DNA of 64,000 nt from Nocardioides ginsengisegetis. Its GTDB lineage: Bacteria > Actinomycetota > Actinomycetes > Propionibacteriales > Nocardioidaceae. Under the pieces are notes generated by a model that saw only the letters and a list, made by a program, of their open reading frames with translations, was not told the DNA's origin and ran no database searches. Shown one piece after another: positions 40,260 to 49,390 of this stretch. Every line of letters starts with the position of its first letter. The stretch's first letter is position 1. The stretch spans positions 3,271,001 through 3,335,000 of the forward strand of contig NZ_JACGXA010000001.1 of the NCBI RefSeq assembly GCF_014138045.1. The letters run 5' to 3'. A program made the position numbers and the translations under genes.

Positions 40260-40996
40260 CCGGTGACTTCTTGACGAGCGAGGACTCCGGTCGCGTCCGC
40301 CTCCTAACGATCAATCGGCCTGAAGCCAAGAACGCGATGCACGCCCCATTGCGTGGCGCACTGGTTCAAGCGATGGTCGCCGCCGAACTCGACGACACCA
40401 TCGGCTCCGTCGTCCTCACCGCAGTGGACCCAGTCTTCAGCGCCGGCGTGGATTTCAAGATTCACGACAACCCCCCGGCTGCCGAAGCTCAGTTTCTTGC
40501 CAGCCCGGCCCGCGCGATCCGCTCGATGCGCACCCCCGTGGTGTGCGCCGTGAACGGTGCCTGTATCTCCGGAGCGTTGGAGGTCGCGCTGAGCTGCTCG
40601 TTCATCATCGCCTCGGGGAAGGCTCGGTTCGCCGACACCCATACCCGGCTAGGCGTCGTCGCCACCTGGGGACTCACAGCCCTGCTCCCCCGCGCCGTCG
40701 GGGTTCGCATCGCCCGCGAACTCTCCCTCACCGGCAGGTTCGTCGATGCCGAGGAAGCGCTGAGGATCGGCCTCGTCAACCAGGTGGTGGCTCACGACCA
40801 ACTGGTCTCCTACGCCATGAAGTTGGCGCACGAGATTCCTTTCAATGACGCCAGCCGAGACCTCATGGACCTGTACGCGCGGGGAGAGAACCTCAGTCTG
40901 GCTGCGGCGCTCGACCTTGAGACCTCGTCGAGTCTGCGCAGAAAGGTCGACCTCGAGGCGTTCAGCAAGGCCGGCCGTCAGTTCAGTTCTGATTGA
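40256..40996 (+). CDS. Enoyl-CoA hydratase/isomerase family protein
   Basis: A 246-residue crotonase with FSAGVDFKIH near 61-70 and CAVNGACISGALEVALSCSF near 98-117. The usual hydratase Glu is replaced in ADTHTRLGVVATWGLTALLP, so it is likely an isomerase or C-C hydrolase-type crotonase. It is coupled to the preceding PPOX gene by a 4-base overlap and followed after 19 bp by an amidohydrolase. Confidence 0.87.
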   Translation: MTGDFLTSEDSGRVRLLTINRPEAKNAMHAPLRGALVQAMVAAELDDTIGSVVLTAVDPVFSAGVDFKIHDNPPAAEAQFLASPARAIRSMRTPVVCAVNGACISGALEVALSCSFIIASGKARFADTHTRLGVVATWGLTALLPRAVGVRIARELSLTGRFVDAEEALRIGLVNQVVAHDQLVSYAMKLAHEIPFNDASRDLMDLYARGENLSLAAALDLETSSSLRRKVDLEAFSKAGRQFSSD

Positions 40997-41015
40997 CTCC
41001 GACAACCCAAGAGCC

Positions 41016-42080
41016 ATGAACCCGGTGCTACCCGCCACCATCATCGACAGCCACGTCCATCTGTGGGACCCCCTCAACGGGGCGCCGGACTCAGGCGGCG
41101 CCGCCGAGCTGTACCAAGACGATCCCGAGACTGCTCTTCGTGCCTTCGCAGAGCACACGCCCCTGCAGCATCGGGCGATCGTCCTCGCACCGGAAACGAT
41201 GTTCGGCGCCTACCTGCCCGCAAACCTGACCCTAGACTCCATTGTTCCTGGCGAACCCGCTTTCAGCCCGGTGACCGGGCTGATCCACGTCCAGAGCGGC
41301 AGAGCCTGGGCCGACCCCGTCGCCGAGACGGCGTGGCTTTCGACCCTGCCGGAACAGTCGTCTGGGGCCGGCGTCGTGGGCATCGTTGCGCTCGCCGACC
41401 CCCGGAGTCCGGATGTCCCCGACCTGCTGGACCGGCATGCAGAGGCGAGCGGACGCCTGCGTGGCATTCGACTCATGACCACGTGGCATCCCGACCCCGG
41501 TGTGGTCAGTGCCGCCGAAGCACCCGGAACCTTGAGCAGCGCGAAGTTCCTGAACGGATTCGCCGCCGTCGCCGAGCGCGGCCTCTCCTTCGATACCTGG
41601 GTCTACTCCCATCAGATCGAGGACGTCGTGCGCCTGGCCCGCGAGTACCCGCAGACCACGGTGATCTTGGACCACCTTGCAACCCCGGTCGGGGCATTCG
41701 GGCCTTTCGGTCAAGGCACTGGCTCCACGACGCAAAGACGAGCTCAGATCCTGGCTCAGTGGCGCGAGGGCATGGCAGAGGCCGCCGCGGAACCCAATGT
41801 GGTGGCGAAAGCATCGGGGATTGCCTTTCCAGCCCTCGGTTTCAACGCCCATCAGGACCTGAGCGCGCTGCAGGACCTTGTCGGGCCGCTCGTCGAGGAG
41901 GCGCTTCAACAGTTCGGGGACGACCGCGTGATGTTCGGTTCCAACTACCCCATCGATCGGCCCGTCGCCAGCTATGTCGACCTGGTCCGGATCGTTGCGG
42001 ACGTCGCCGCCGCTCGCGATCGGGCGGCAGTGGAGAAGGTGTTCAGCTCGAATGCCTTCAGGGTTTACGGCGGCGGCTAG
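41016..42080 (+). CDS. Amidohydrolase-2 family metal-dependent hydrolase
   Basis: A 354-residue TIM-barrel hydrolase. The N-terminal metal motif is IIDSHVHLWDP (near 8-18), with further His in SFDTWVYSHQIEDVV and ILDHLATPVG, and the C-terminal Asp region reads DRVMFGSNYPIDRPV. This set matches COG3618/COG2159 enzymes that open lactones (such as L-fucono-lactonase) or decarboxylate. The ATG at 41016 gives the typical N-terminus. The gene completes the PPOX-crotonase operon. Confidence 0.87.
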   Translation: MNPVLPATIIDSHVHLWDPLNGAPDSGGAAELYQDDPETALRAFAEHTPLQHRAIVLAPETMFGAYLPANLTLDSIVPGEPAFSPVTGLIHVQSGRAWADPVAETAWLSTLPEQSSGAGVVGIVALADPRSPDVPDLLDRHAEASGRLRGIRLMTTWHPDPGVVSAAEAPGTLSSAKFLNGFAAVAERGLSFDTWVYSHQIEDVVRLAREYPQTTVILDHLATPVGAFGPFGQGTGSTTQRRAQILAQWREGMAEAAAEPNVVAKASGIAFPALGFNAHQDLSALQDLVGPLVEEALQQFGDDRVMFGSNYPIDRPVASYVDLVRIVADVAAARDRAAVEKVFSSNAFRVYGGG

Positions 42081-42153
42081 GCCGGGAGCTCGTTCGCCCC
42101 GAGCGAATGCCTCGTTGTCATAGCCCCGAACCGGCCGGTCACCCCAGCTGGAC

Positions 42154-42789
42154 CTACGAACCAGACGTCAGCGCTGCTACCCAGACGGCACTGAGCGGGT
42201 CGACTGCAGCATCGAGCGAGTCGTCGTCGCCGGTCTCTATCTCGGAGAGCAGCGCACCGACCGTCATCCGCACGAGAACCTCCACCAGCTTCGGCAGGTT
42301 CGAGGACACCGGCTTGAGCCGGCCGGCATCGCGCTGCTGGACCAGCATCGCAGTCACCGGGATCGTTGTTCGCTCGATGAAGGCGCGCCACATGACACCT
42401 AGGCGAGGATCCTGGTTGCGCGCCTGCTCACAAGCACTCAGCAGGGGCCCATGGGCTTTCCAGACCTGGGCCGCTCTGCGAAGGATCTGCCCGATAGAGC
42501 CGACCGGGAGGGGCGAGTCGAGCACCACCGGGGTGGTGCGGGCTTCGTCGAACTCCGCCCAGACGTCGTCCAACGCGGCGGCTAGGACCGCGTACTTGGA
42601 GTCGAAGTAGAAGTACAGACCAGAGCGCGCGATCCCGGCACCGTCGGCGATACGCGCCACGGAAAGATCGGCGATCGAGGTCGTGGTGAGAAGGTCGAGT
42701 GTCACTTCGATGATGCGCTCGCGCTGACGGTCACCCTTCGACGGCGCACTGCTGTGTCGCCCTCGCCGTGGCTCTTCGGCTGAATCCAT
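42154..42789 (-). CDS. TetR family regulator (EthR-like)
   Basis: A 211-residue TetR protein. The DNA-binding domain reads LSVARIADGAGIARSGLYFY then FDSKYAVLAAAL near 43-75, followed by PLPVGSIGQILRRAAQVWKA, similar in style to the EthR group. ATG at 42789 is used; a GTG at 42801 is in frame. It is convergent with the amidohydrolase and lies just downstream of the P450 gene on the same strand, so it may control the P450. Confidence 0.83.
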   Translation of the reverse strand: MDSAEEPRRGRHSSAPSKGDRQRERIIEVTLDLLTTTSIADLSVARIADGAGIARSGLYFYFDSKYAVLAAALDDVWAEFDEARTTPVVLDSPLPVGSIGQILRRAAQVWKAHGPLLSACEQARNQDPRLGVMWRAFIERTTIPVTAMLVQQRDAGRLKPVSSNLPKLVEVLVRMTVGALLSEIETGDDDSLDAAVDPLSAVWVAALTSGS

Positions 42790-42831
42790 CGCGGTCCGCA
42801 CTCTACTGGTCGACTTCCCTGGCCGGTCTCG

Positions 42832-44058
42832 TCATCGGGCCGCGTAGCGGACCGGCAGGTGCTTGAGTCCGCCGGCGAAGGTCGTCGCCACGAACTCGGG
42901 GCTTCCGTCCAGCTCGAGGGACCTCAGCCTCGGCAGCAGCTCTGCGAAGAAGCTCATGACCTCCATTCGGGCCAGAGCGGCTCCCAGGCAGAAGTGCACG
43001 CCGAAGCCGAAGGAAACGTGGGCGTTGCGCTCGCGCGAGACGTCGAAGGTGAACGGGGCGGAGAACACGTTCTCATCGCGGTTCGCCGACATGTACGACA
43101 GGAGAACGGAGTCGCCTGCCGCGATCTTGACCCCACGGATGGTGGTGTCTTCCGCGGCCGTGCGCATGAACGCCTTGACCGGTGTCACCCAGCGAATCAT
43201 CTCCTCGACCGCTGACGGCAGCAGGGAGGGGTCGGCTTGGAGCCGAGCCAGCTGGTCGGGCCGCTCCGCCAGCGCCTGGAGCCCCCCGGAGATTGTTGCG
43301 CTGGTGGTGTCGTGCCCAGCACCGGCAATGATTGCGTAGTAGGACATCGACTCGATGTCATCCAAGGGTTCGCCGTCGATCACTGCGTTGGCGATGGCAG
43401 AAGCCAAGTCGTCGGTCGGTTGAGCGCGTCTCTTTGTGGTGAGTTCGCTGAAGTAGGTGAAGAGCTCGACCATCACGTCCATGCTGTCGCCAGCCTCATC
43501 GCGCTTCAGCTCGTCGTCATCCGCCCCGAACATCTGCTGGGTCAGGCGGAGCATCAGCGGGAAGTCGCTCTCGGGCACGCCGAGCAAAGACATGATCACG
43601 TAGAGGGGAAAGTGGACGGCCACTTCCTGCACGAAGTCGCAGCTCTCCCGACTGAGCATCTCGTCGACGTACCGCTTGGCGAGCACATCGATGCGCTGGT
43701 TCATCGCGCGCATTGCCTTCGGCCGGAACCAGTCCGCTCCGATGGCCCGCATCAGCCTGTGGCGAGGGTCGTCGAGATGGATCAAGGTCGCGATCCCGTA
43801 GGAGGCCTGAACCGCGTCCGCCTCCGCGGTCATCAAGACCGGACGGGGAGAGTTCGTGAAGAGCCGGTGGTCGCGCTCGATCGCCAGGATGTCTTCGTGC
43901 CGCGTGATCGCCCAGAACGGGGCGTAGCCAGGAACGTCGACCCACGCGACCGGCTCTTCGGCGCGGATCCCGGTCAGGATCGCGTGCAGACGGTCCGGAT
44001 CGCGCTGCGCAGCAGGGTCAGCGAGCACGGAGGCGTTCTGTGAGCACATCCGGGTCAT
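42832..44058 (-). CDS. Cytochrome P450
   Basis: A 408-residue soluble bacterial P450. The haem-ligand motif FGFGVHFCLG has its Cys at 357, the I-helix is AGAGHDTTSA near 245, and the K-helix EEMIRW lies about 30 residues later. It would hydroxylate a hydrophobic substrate with electrons from ferredoxin; the ferredoxin/FprA pair at 32-33.8 kb is the nearest source. ATG at 44058 follows AAGGA. The CYP family cannot be assigned by eye. It is divergent from a phosphatase-like gene. Confidence 0.93.
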   Translation of the reverse strand: MTRMCSQNASVLADPAAQRDPDRLHAILTGIRAEEPVAWVDVPGYAPFWAITRHEDILAIERDHRLFTNSPRPVLMTAEADAVQASYGIATLIHLDDPRHRLMRAIGADWFRPKAMRAMNQRIDVLAKRYVDEMLSRESCDFVQEVAVHFPLYVIMSLLGVPESDFPLMLRLTQQMFGADDDELKRDEAGDSMDVMVELFTYFSELTTKRRAQPTDDLASAIANAVIDGEPLDDIESMSYYAIIAGAGHDTTSATISGGLQALAERPDQLARLQADPSLLPSAVEEMIRWVTPVKAFMRTAAEDTTIRGVKIAAGDSVLLSYMSANRDENVFSAPFTFDVSRERNAHVSFGFGVHFCLGAALARMEVMSFFAELLPRLRSLELDGSPEFVATTFAGGLKHLPVRYAAR

Positions 44059-44176
44059 GGAAGTCAGTCCTTCGCTGGCGTCCCAGGCGGTCTGGGGAGG
44101 TGTTTGACGGTCGTTCAATTTTTTTTGCCTACATGTCAAGTATTTCGTAGTGGATGCGACCCTATCCCTTGACGCT

Positions 44177-44186
44177 CCGTAAACGG
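44177..44186. promoter_or_regulatory. CCGTAAACGG box between P450 and phosphatase-like genes
   Basis: Identical ten bases to 38705-38714. CCGT/ACGG arms around AA. A run of eight T (44119-44126) also lies in this divergent spacer. Confidence 0.35.
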
Positions 44187-44279
44187 TAACGCACACTCGT
44201 GGTGCACGTCACACCAAACGCAGCGGTCGACGAGTCTTCTTCGCCAGGCCAGCCCGCCTACCCAGATGGAGCCAAGCTG

Positions 44280-45095
44280 ATGAGCAGAATCCTCACCGCG
44301 CTGTCGCAAGAACCACCTGTTCGGGTCGTCCGGGAGAAGACCGCCGATGAGGAACTCGCCGATTCTTTGGCCTACATGGCCGGGGAGCTGCTGACCTCGA
44401 TGCGCATTGGGGGCGCATCGATCGGTTCGCTCGGTTCCAACCTTGCCGAGCGCGGTCTGCATGCTTCGCGGGAGCTTCTCGTGTCCCGGCTCGAGCAGGA
44501 GCGTCCCGACGATTTCATCGTCGCCGACCCCGACCGTGAGCTCTTGCCGCTCGACCGGGTGCAGCGAGTGTGGATCCTCGACCCGCTTGACGGCATGGAC
44601 GCCTTCGGATGTCCGCCCCGATCCGACTGGACCGTGAACCTAGCGCTGTGGGAGCGCGGACGAGGAATCACTGCGGCGGCTATCGCTCAGCCCGACAACG
44701 GAGGAATCTACTCGGCTGCGGACGGACTGCTCCCCCCCTCGCCGGCCGTGGGTCCTCGCATCCTCCTGGTCGACCACGAGTACGCGCCCAGCTTCGCGTC
44801 GGCAGTCGGCAAGCGAGTGGGGGCGTCCCTGCACGAGATGGGATCCGTCGGCGCGCGAACCCTGGCAGTCCTCCGCGGCGACGCGGACGGCTACCTCCAC
44901 AGCGGCGCAGGTCCGGTCTGGGACACCGTGCCGCTCACCGTCGCGCGATCGGCCGGGCTCACCGTCGTTCCTCTGGAGAGCGGCCGGCCTGACAGGACTC
45001 AGACCGGCAAGACCTGCACCGATCACGTGGTCTGCACCCCAGAGATGAGTGGTCCGCTTCTCGACGCTCTCGGCTGGGTTGCCGCGTCCGGCTGA
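44280..45095 (+). CDS. Inositol-monophosphatase/CysQ-family phosphatase
   Basis: A 271-residue member of the Mg-dependent lithium-sensitive phosphatase family. The metal motif is VWILDPLDGMDAFG near 98-111 (usual DPLDGT; here Met-Asp follows), continued by SDWTVNLALWERG, and the second signature HSGAGPVWDTVPLTVARSAG is near 225-244. In actinobacteria such enzymes are often 3'-phosphoadenosine phosphatases or inositol-phosphate phosphatases. The ATG at 44280 has GGAG upstream. It is divergent from the P450. Confidence 0.85.
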   Translation: MSRILTALSQEPPVRVVREKTADEELADSLAYMAGELLTSMRIGGASIGSLGSNLAERGLHASRELLVSRLEQERPDDFIVADPDRELLPLDRVQRVWILDPLDGMDAFGCPPRSDWTVNLALWERGRGITAAAIAQPDNGGIYSAADGLLPPSPAVGPRILLVDHEYAPSFASAVGKRVGASLHEMGSVGARTLAVLRGDADGYLHSGAGPVWDTVPLTVARSAGLTVVPLESGRPDRTQTGKTCTDHVVCTPEMSGPLLDALGWVAASG

Positions 45096-45207
45096 CACCA
45101 GGGCGATGCGGGCCGCAGTCGATGCGGCGCTGTACCTCATCGGCGGCACCGCGGCGAAATCAGTCTTCTCCTACGCGAGTGAGGCCGTCTTGCACGACGG
45201 TCGAAGA

Positions 45208-45453
45208 TCAATCCTTGCTGGAAGCCCCACTGGACCGGACAAGATCTGCCTTGGTCGTGCCGCGCGGGCAATCGACGTCGTGTCCGGAGTTGCACAGGCA
45301 CGCCGCGCAGACGGTGGGATGTCCCGGTCGAGGCCGAGGCGGCGGGCCGCCGGGCTCAGGTGCGCCACTCCCCTCGGTGGGGGTGCCTGCGGGGGATGGG
45401 TCCTCGCCGGGCACAGTGGCGAGGTCCATCTGCTCGTCCGAGAGCTGAGACAT
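45208..45453 (-). CDS. Small Cys-containing, Pro-rich protein (81 aa)
   Basis: A frame starting MSQLSDEQMDLATVPGEDPS, then a Pro/Gly-rich middle (EPGGPPPRPRPGHP) and a compact VCAACLCNSGHDVDCPRG with four Cys and a His. The motif could bind zinc. It begins 24 bp after the membrane-protein gene and appears to be the last cistron of the ABC importer/surface protein operon. No known family recognised; it overlaps a plus-strand frame that looks less protein-like. Confidence 0.5.
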   Translation of the reverse strand: MSQLSDEQMDLATVPGEDPSPAGTPTEGSGAPEPGGPPPRPRPGHPTVCAACLCNSGHDVDCPRGTTKADLVRSSGASSKD

Positions 45454-45477
45454 CAGGACGCCTGACCCGTGGGGGCC

Positions 45478-46065
45478 TCAGGGGTGGCAGACCCGGCAGG
45501 CGGTGAGGTGTGCGTTGTTCTCGCCGACGGGTCGTAGGTCCTCGCGGTGGGCGATGAGGGCGCAGTCGCGGCGGTGCATGGTGGTGCCGTCGCCGGCGGT
45601 GACGGGGAGGGCTGCGATGTCGACGCCGCCCTCGCTGATCGCGGCCGAGCGCGAGGTCACGTCGGCGAGCACCAGGAGCGTGTCTGCGAGCCGCTTCGAC
45701 GACTCGCGGCCGTCGTCGGCGATCCGGGCCAGCCAGGCCCCGAAGTAGAGGAACCCACCCACGAACGTCAGGCCGAGGCCGAGCAGGCCGCCGGAGACGA
45801 GGTAGGACAGCTGGTCGTACTGGTAGGGGGTGTTGGCGGCGCCGTACCAGCCGAGCACGATGACGACGAGGCCGAGGGGCAGCAGGATCGCGCCGGCCCA
45901 GAACAGCACGACCTGCAGCAGGGCGTAGTTGTTGTTCTTCAGCGGGGCGGCGCCGGTGGCCGGGCGGGTCCCGGCGCGGGGCAGGGTGCCGGTGCCGGTG
46001 CCCATCCGGGAGCCGCTGGCACGGGTGGTGCCGCTCGCCTGGTTGGTGAGGGGGGTGGTGGTCAT
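45478..46065 (-). CDS. Two-helix membrane protein with C-terminal Cys/His tail
   Basis: A 195-residue protein. A Thr/Gly-rich N-terminus is followed by two transmembrane helices (LLQVVLFWAGAILLPLGLVV and LVSGGLLGLGLTFVGGFLYF). The C-terminal segment contains DGTTMHRRDCALIAHRED and CRVCHP, with three Cys and three His, which might bind metal or haem. It starts 3 bases after the surface protein stop, so the two are co-translated. Function unknown. Confidence 0.75.
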   Translation of the reverse strand: MTTTPLTNQASGTTRASGSRMGTGTGTLPRAGTRPATGAAPLKNNNYALLQVVLFWAGAILLPLGLVVIVLGWYGAANTPYQYDQLSYLVSGGLLGLGLTFVGGFLYFGAWLARIADDGRESSKRLADTLLVLADVTSRSAAISEGGVDIAALPVTAGDGTTMHRRDCALIAHREDLRPVGENNAHLTACRVCHP

Positions 46066-46068
46066 GGC

Positions 46069-47817
46069 TCAGGCCTTTCGGAGGTCGGGCAGGCCACTGT
46101 CGAGGCCGTGCGGGCAGGTGGCGCCGCCGCCGAGGGCGGCGGCTCCGAGCTTGCGGAAGTAGGACCCGGCCACCGAGGCGACGGCGATGCCGCCGAACAG
46201 CAGCAGGCCCGGGATGGAGAACAGCGTGGGCAACCCGGCGGCCACGGGTTCGGTGGCCTCGGTGGTGCTGTCACCGGTGTCGGTGGGGGTGGTGTCGCCA
46301 CCGGTGGTCGGGGTGGTCGACCCGGGTGGGACCGAGCCTCCCGAGGAGCTGGTGTCGGTGCCCCCGCCGGTGCCGCCCTCGTCGTCGCCGCCGGGGTCGT
46401 TGTCGGGGACCACCGGCGGGATGTCGATGCCCTGCACGGTCTGGACGGTGGCCGTGGCGGTGCCGAGGTGCAGCACGAACCGGGGCGCCAACGTGACCGC
46501 GGAGAGCAGCGCGCTCTTGAGCGGGCCGGCCTCGGGCGGGAACGGGATCTGGTTGACGATGTCGGTGAACACGTTCCAGGGCAGCGCGTCGAGCTTGTGC
46601 CGCAGGATGGACGTGTCGATGTCGACGACCAGGCCCTCGACGGTGGTGGTGATCTTGTCGGCGTCGCGGGTGTAGACCGGCTTGGGCATCGTGATGTGCA
46701 CCCCGAGCGCCTCGAGCGCCTTGGTCGGGTCGTCGGGAAGGCCGGGGATCGGGGCCGGCGACCCGGCGGCGGTGAAGCCCTCGGGCCCCATCCCGAACTC
46801 CTGCCCGGCGATCGTCATCGTGCCGTACGCCGCGGCGCCCTCGCCGTTGGTCTTCGTGCCGTTGCTGGAGGACACGGCGCGGGCGTTGATGCCCGACATC
46901 CTGATCACGCCGCCGGCGATGCTGACGTCACCGAGCGCCGCGCGCGAGGTCGCCACCACCTCGTCGGCGCTGGAGACGCTGCGGCTGGACGAGATGTAGC
47001 CGCCGAGGTCGATCAGAGCGGCGAGCTGCGGCGGGAACTGGCACTCGGCCGCCTCGCCGCCACCATCCTCGGCCGCGGTGGTGACCCCGGTGCGCTTGCC
47101 GGAACGGTGTCGCGAGGGCGTCGTGGTGGTCTTGCCGGTGCTGGTCTTGCCCAGCGCGGCCAGGCCCATCTGCTCGTGCACATTGCCGCCGGAGGTGCCG
47201 AGTCCGGGCAGCCCGGGGATGCCGGGGAGCTCGGGCAGGCCGGGGATACCCGGGATCGGGCTGTCCCCGCCGCCATCGCCACCGGAGCCGCCCGAGCCGC
47301 CGGTGTCGCCGTCGGAGACGTCGCAGTTGGTCGAGTAGCCGGTCGAGGCGGTGGTCCGGTCCTGCGATGCCGTCGTGGTCATCACGGTGCCCGGGAACGG
47401 CTGGTCGGACTGGGTGTTCTCGCCGGAGGGGAAGGTCGAGTTGACCTGGACCGGATAGCCCTGGGCCGCCAGCGGTCCGGACAGCTCCGGCGGCAGGCCG
47501 AGCATCTCGACGATCACCTTGGCGCCCTCCCCGATCGAGTCGCCGGGCCACATCCAGCTGGCGCGGCCGTTGGAGCTCGTCGAGTCGGCCTCGACCCTGC
47601 TGTAGCCGAAGTTCAGTTCCATCTGCGGGGTGGCCGGGAGCGGGATCGTGGGCTCGTAGATCTCCAGCCGGACCGGCGCCGACCACGAGGTGGTGCTGAA
47701 GCCGCTGAACGCCGGGGCGTCCCCGCCGTCTTCGGCATGCGCGGAGCCGCCGGTCGCGACCGGAAGCATCGCGCCGGCCAGGGCGGCTGCGGCGAGTGGG
47801 ACGAAGAACCGATTCAT
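46069..47817 (-). CDS. Secreted, C-terminally membrane-anchored surface protein
   Basis: A 582-residue exported protein. It has a signal peptide (FFVPLAAAALAGAMLPVATG, cleavage near SAHA-ED), a beta-rich N-domain with GRASWMWPGDSIGEG, a Gly/Pro section with PGIPGLPELPGIPGLPGLG, a second beta-rich domain, a Ser/Thr/Gly/Asp linker (about 465-530), then a membrane helix (SIPGLLLFGGIAVASVAGSY) and a short basic tail. There is no LPXTG motif. ATG 47817 is used; an upstream ATG (47877) overlapping the ABC ATPase stop would add 20 residues. Its coupling to an importer suggests capture of a substrate at the cell surface. Confidence 0.78.
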   Translation of the reverse strand: MNRFFVPLAAAALAGAMLPVATGGSAHAEDGGDAPAFSGFSTTSWSAPVRLEIYEPTIPLPATPQMELNFGYSRVEADSTSSNGRASWMWPGDSIGEGAKVIVEMLGLPPELSGPLAAQGYPVQVNSTFPSGENTQSDQPFPGTVMTTTASQDRTTASTGYSTNCDVSDGDTGGSGGSGGDGGGDSPIPGIPGLPELPGIPGLPGLGTSGGNVHEQMGLAALGKTSTGKTTTTPSRHRSGKRTGVTTAAEDGGGEAAECQFPPQLAALIDLGGYISSSRSVSSADEVVATSRAALGDVSIAGGVIRMSGINARAVSSSNGTKTNGEGAAAYGTMTIAGQEFGMGPEGFTAAGSPAPIPGLPDDPTKALEALGVHITMPKPVYTRDADKITTTVEGLVVDIDTSILRHKLDALPWNVFTDIVNQIPFPPEAGPLKSALLSAVTLAPRFVLHLGTATATVQTVQGIDIPPVVPDNDPGGDDEGGTGGGTDTSSSGGSVPPGSTTPTTGGDTTPTDTGDSTTEATEPVAAGLPTLFSIPGLLLFGGIAVASVAGSYFRKLGAAALGGGATCPHGLDSGLPDLRKA

Positions 47818-47873
47818 GCTCTTCTGGGGTCCCTGCGGAAAGGGGAGAGGAGCGAGGCTTTTCGTGGAGTGGT

Positions 47874-48577
<704 letters not shown>

Positions 48578-48581
<4 letters not shown>

Positions 48582-49390
48582 AGCTCTGCTCCCGTCCGGA
48601 CCGCCGGGATCTCCGCGGTTTCGTCGACCGCGGCGAGGTCGGTCATCGTGAGCTCGACGTCGGCCTCGTCGGAATAGCCGAGGTAGGCCTGCTGGACGCG
48701 GTGGTCGGCGCGCACCGCGGCCGGGGGGCCCGAGGCGATCACCTCGCCGAAGTCCAGGACGTGGATCACGTCGCAGACCGCCATCACCAGGTCCATGTCG
48801 TGCTCGACCATCAGCACGCCGCGACCCTCGGCGGCCAGGTCGCGCAGCAGCTCGCCGAAGGCGTCGGTCTCGGTCTCATCGAGACCCGAGGACGGCTCGT
48901 CGAGCAGGAGCAGCTTGGGATCGGAGGCCAGGCACCTCGCCAGCTCGAGCAGCCGGGCGGTGCCGGTGGGGATGGAGTCCGCGCGCTCCTTGGCGTAGGC
49001 CGCGATCCCGACCCGCTCGAGCAGGGCGTCGACGTTGGCGGCCGCGGGCCGGATCATCCCGGTCACGCCACGGTGGATGTCGAAGGCGACCCGCACGTTG
49101 TCGCGCACGGTCAGCGAGCCGAAGGCCTCGAGCCGCTGGAAGGTCCGAGCCATCCCGCGCTTGGCGCGGCGGTGCACCGGCGTCGCGTTGACGCTGCGAC
49201 CGTCGAAGCGCACCTTGCCCCGGGTCGGTTTCTGCAGCCCGCTGATCACGTTGAAGCAGGTGGTCTTGCCGGCGCCGTTGGGCCCGATCAGGCCGGTCAC
49301 CTTGCCGGACTCGGCGACGAAGCTCGCGTGGTTGACCGCGGTCACCCCGCCGAACTGGACGACGACGTCGTCGACCTCAAGTAGCGACAT
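48578..49390 (-). CDS. livG: LivG-type ABC transporter ATPase
   Basis: A 270-residue ATPase. Walker A is LIGPNGAGKTT, Walker B is PKLLLLDEPSSGLDE, and the extended Q-loop region (KRGMARTFQRLEAFGSLTVR) is typical of LivG. The signature segment is diverged (IPTGTARLLELARCL instead of LSxGQ), which is worth noting. The ATG at 49390 overlaps the end of the permease by 14 bases. Confidence 0.92.

Noticed and set aside
42091..42110. TTCGC-CCCGA-GCGAA hairpin as terminator between amidohydrolase and TetR
   Set aside because: Only a 5-bp stem and no T tract; too weak to call.
44119..44126. Run of eight T as a terminator
   Set aside because: No hairpin precedes it and it sits in a divergent promoter region.
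45049..45465. Plus-strand 138-codon frame after the phosphatase-like gene
   Set aside because: Overlaps the minus-strand Cys protein, has no ribosome binding site and Arg/Gly-rich content; judged less likely than the minus-strand frame.
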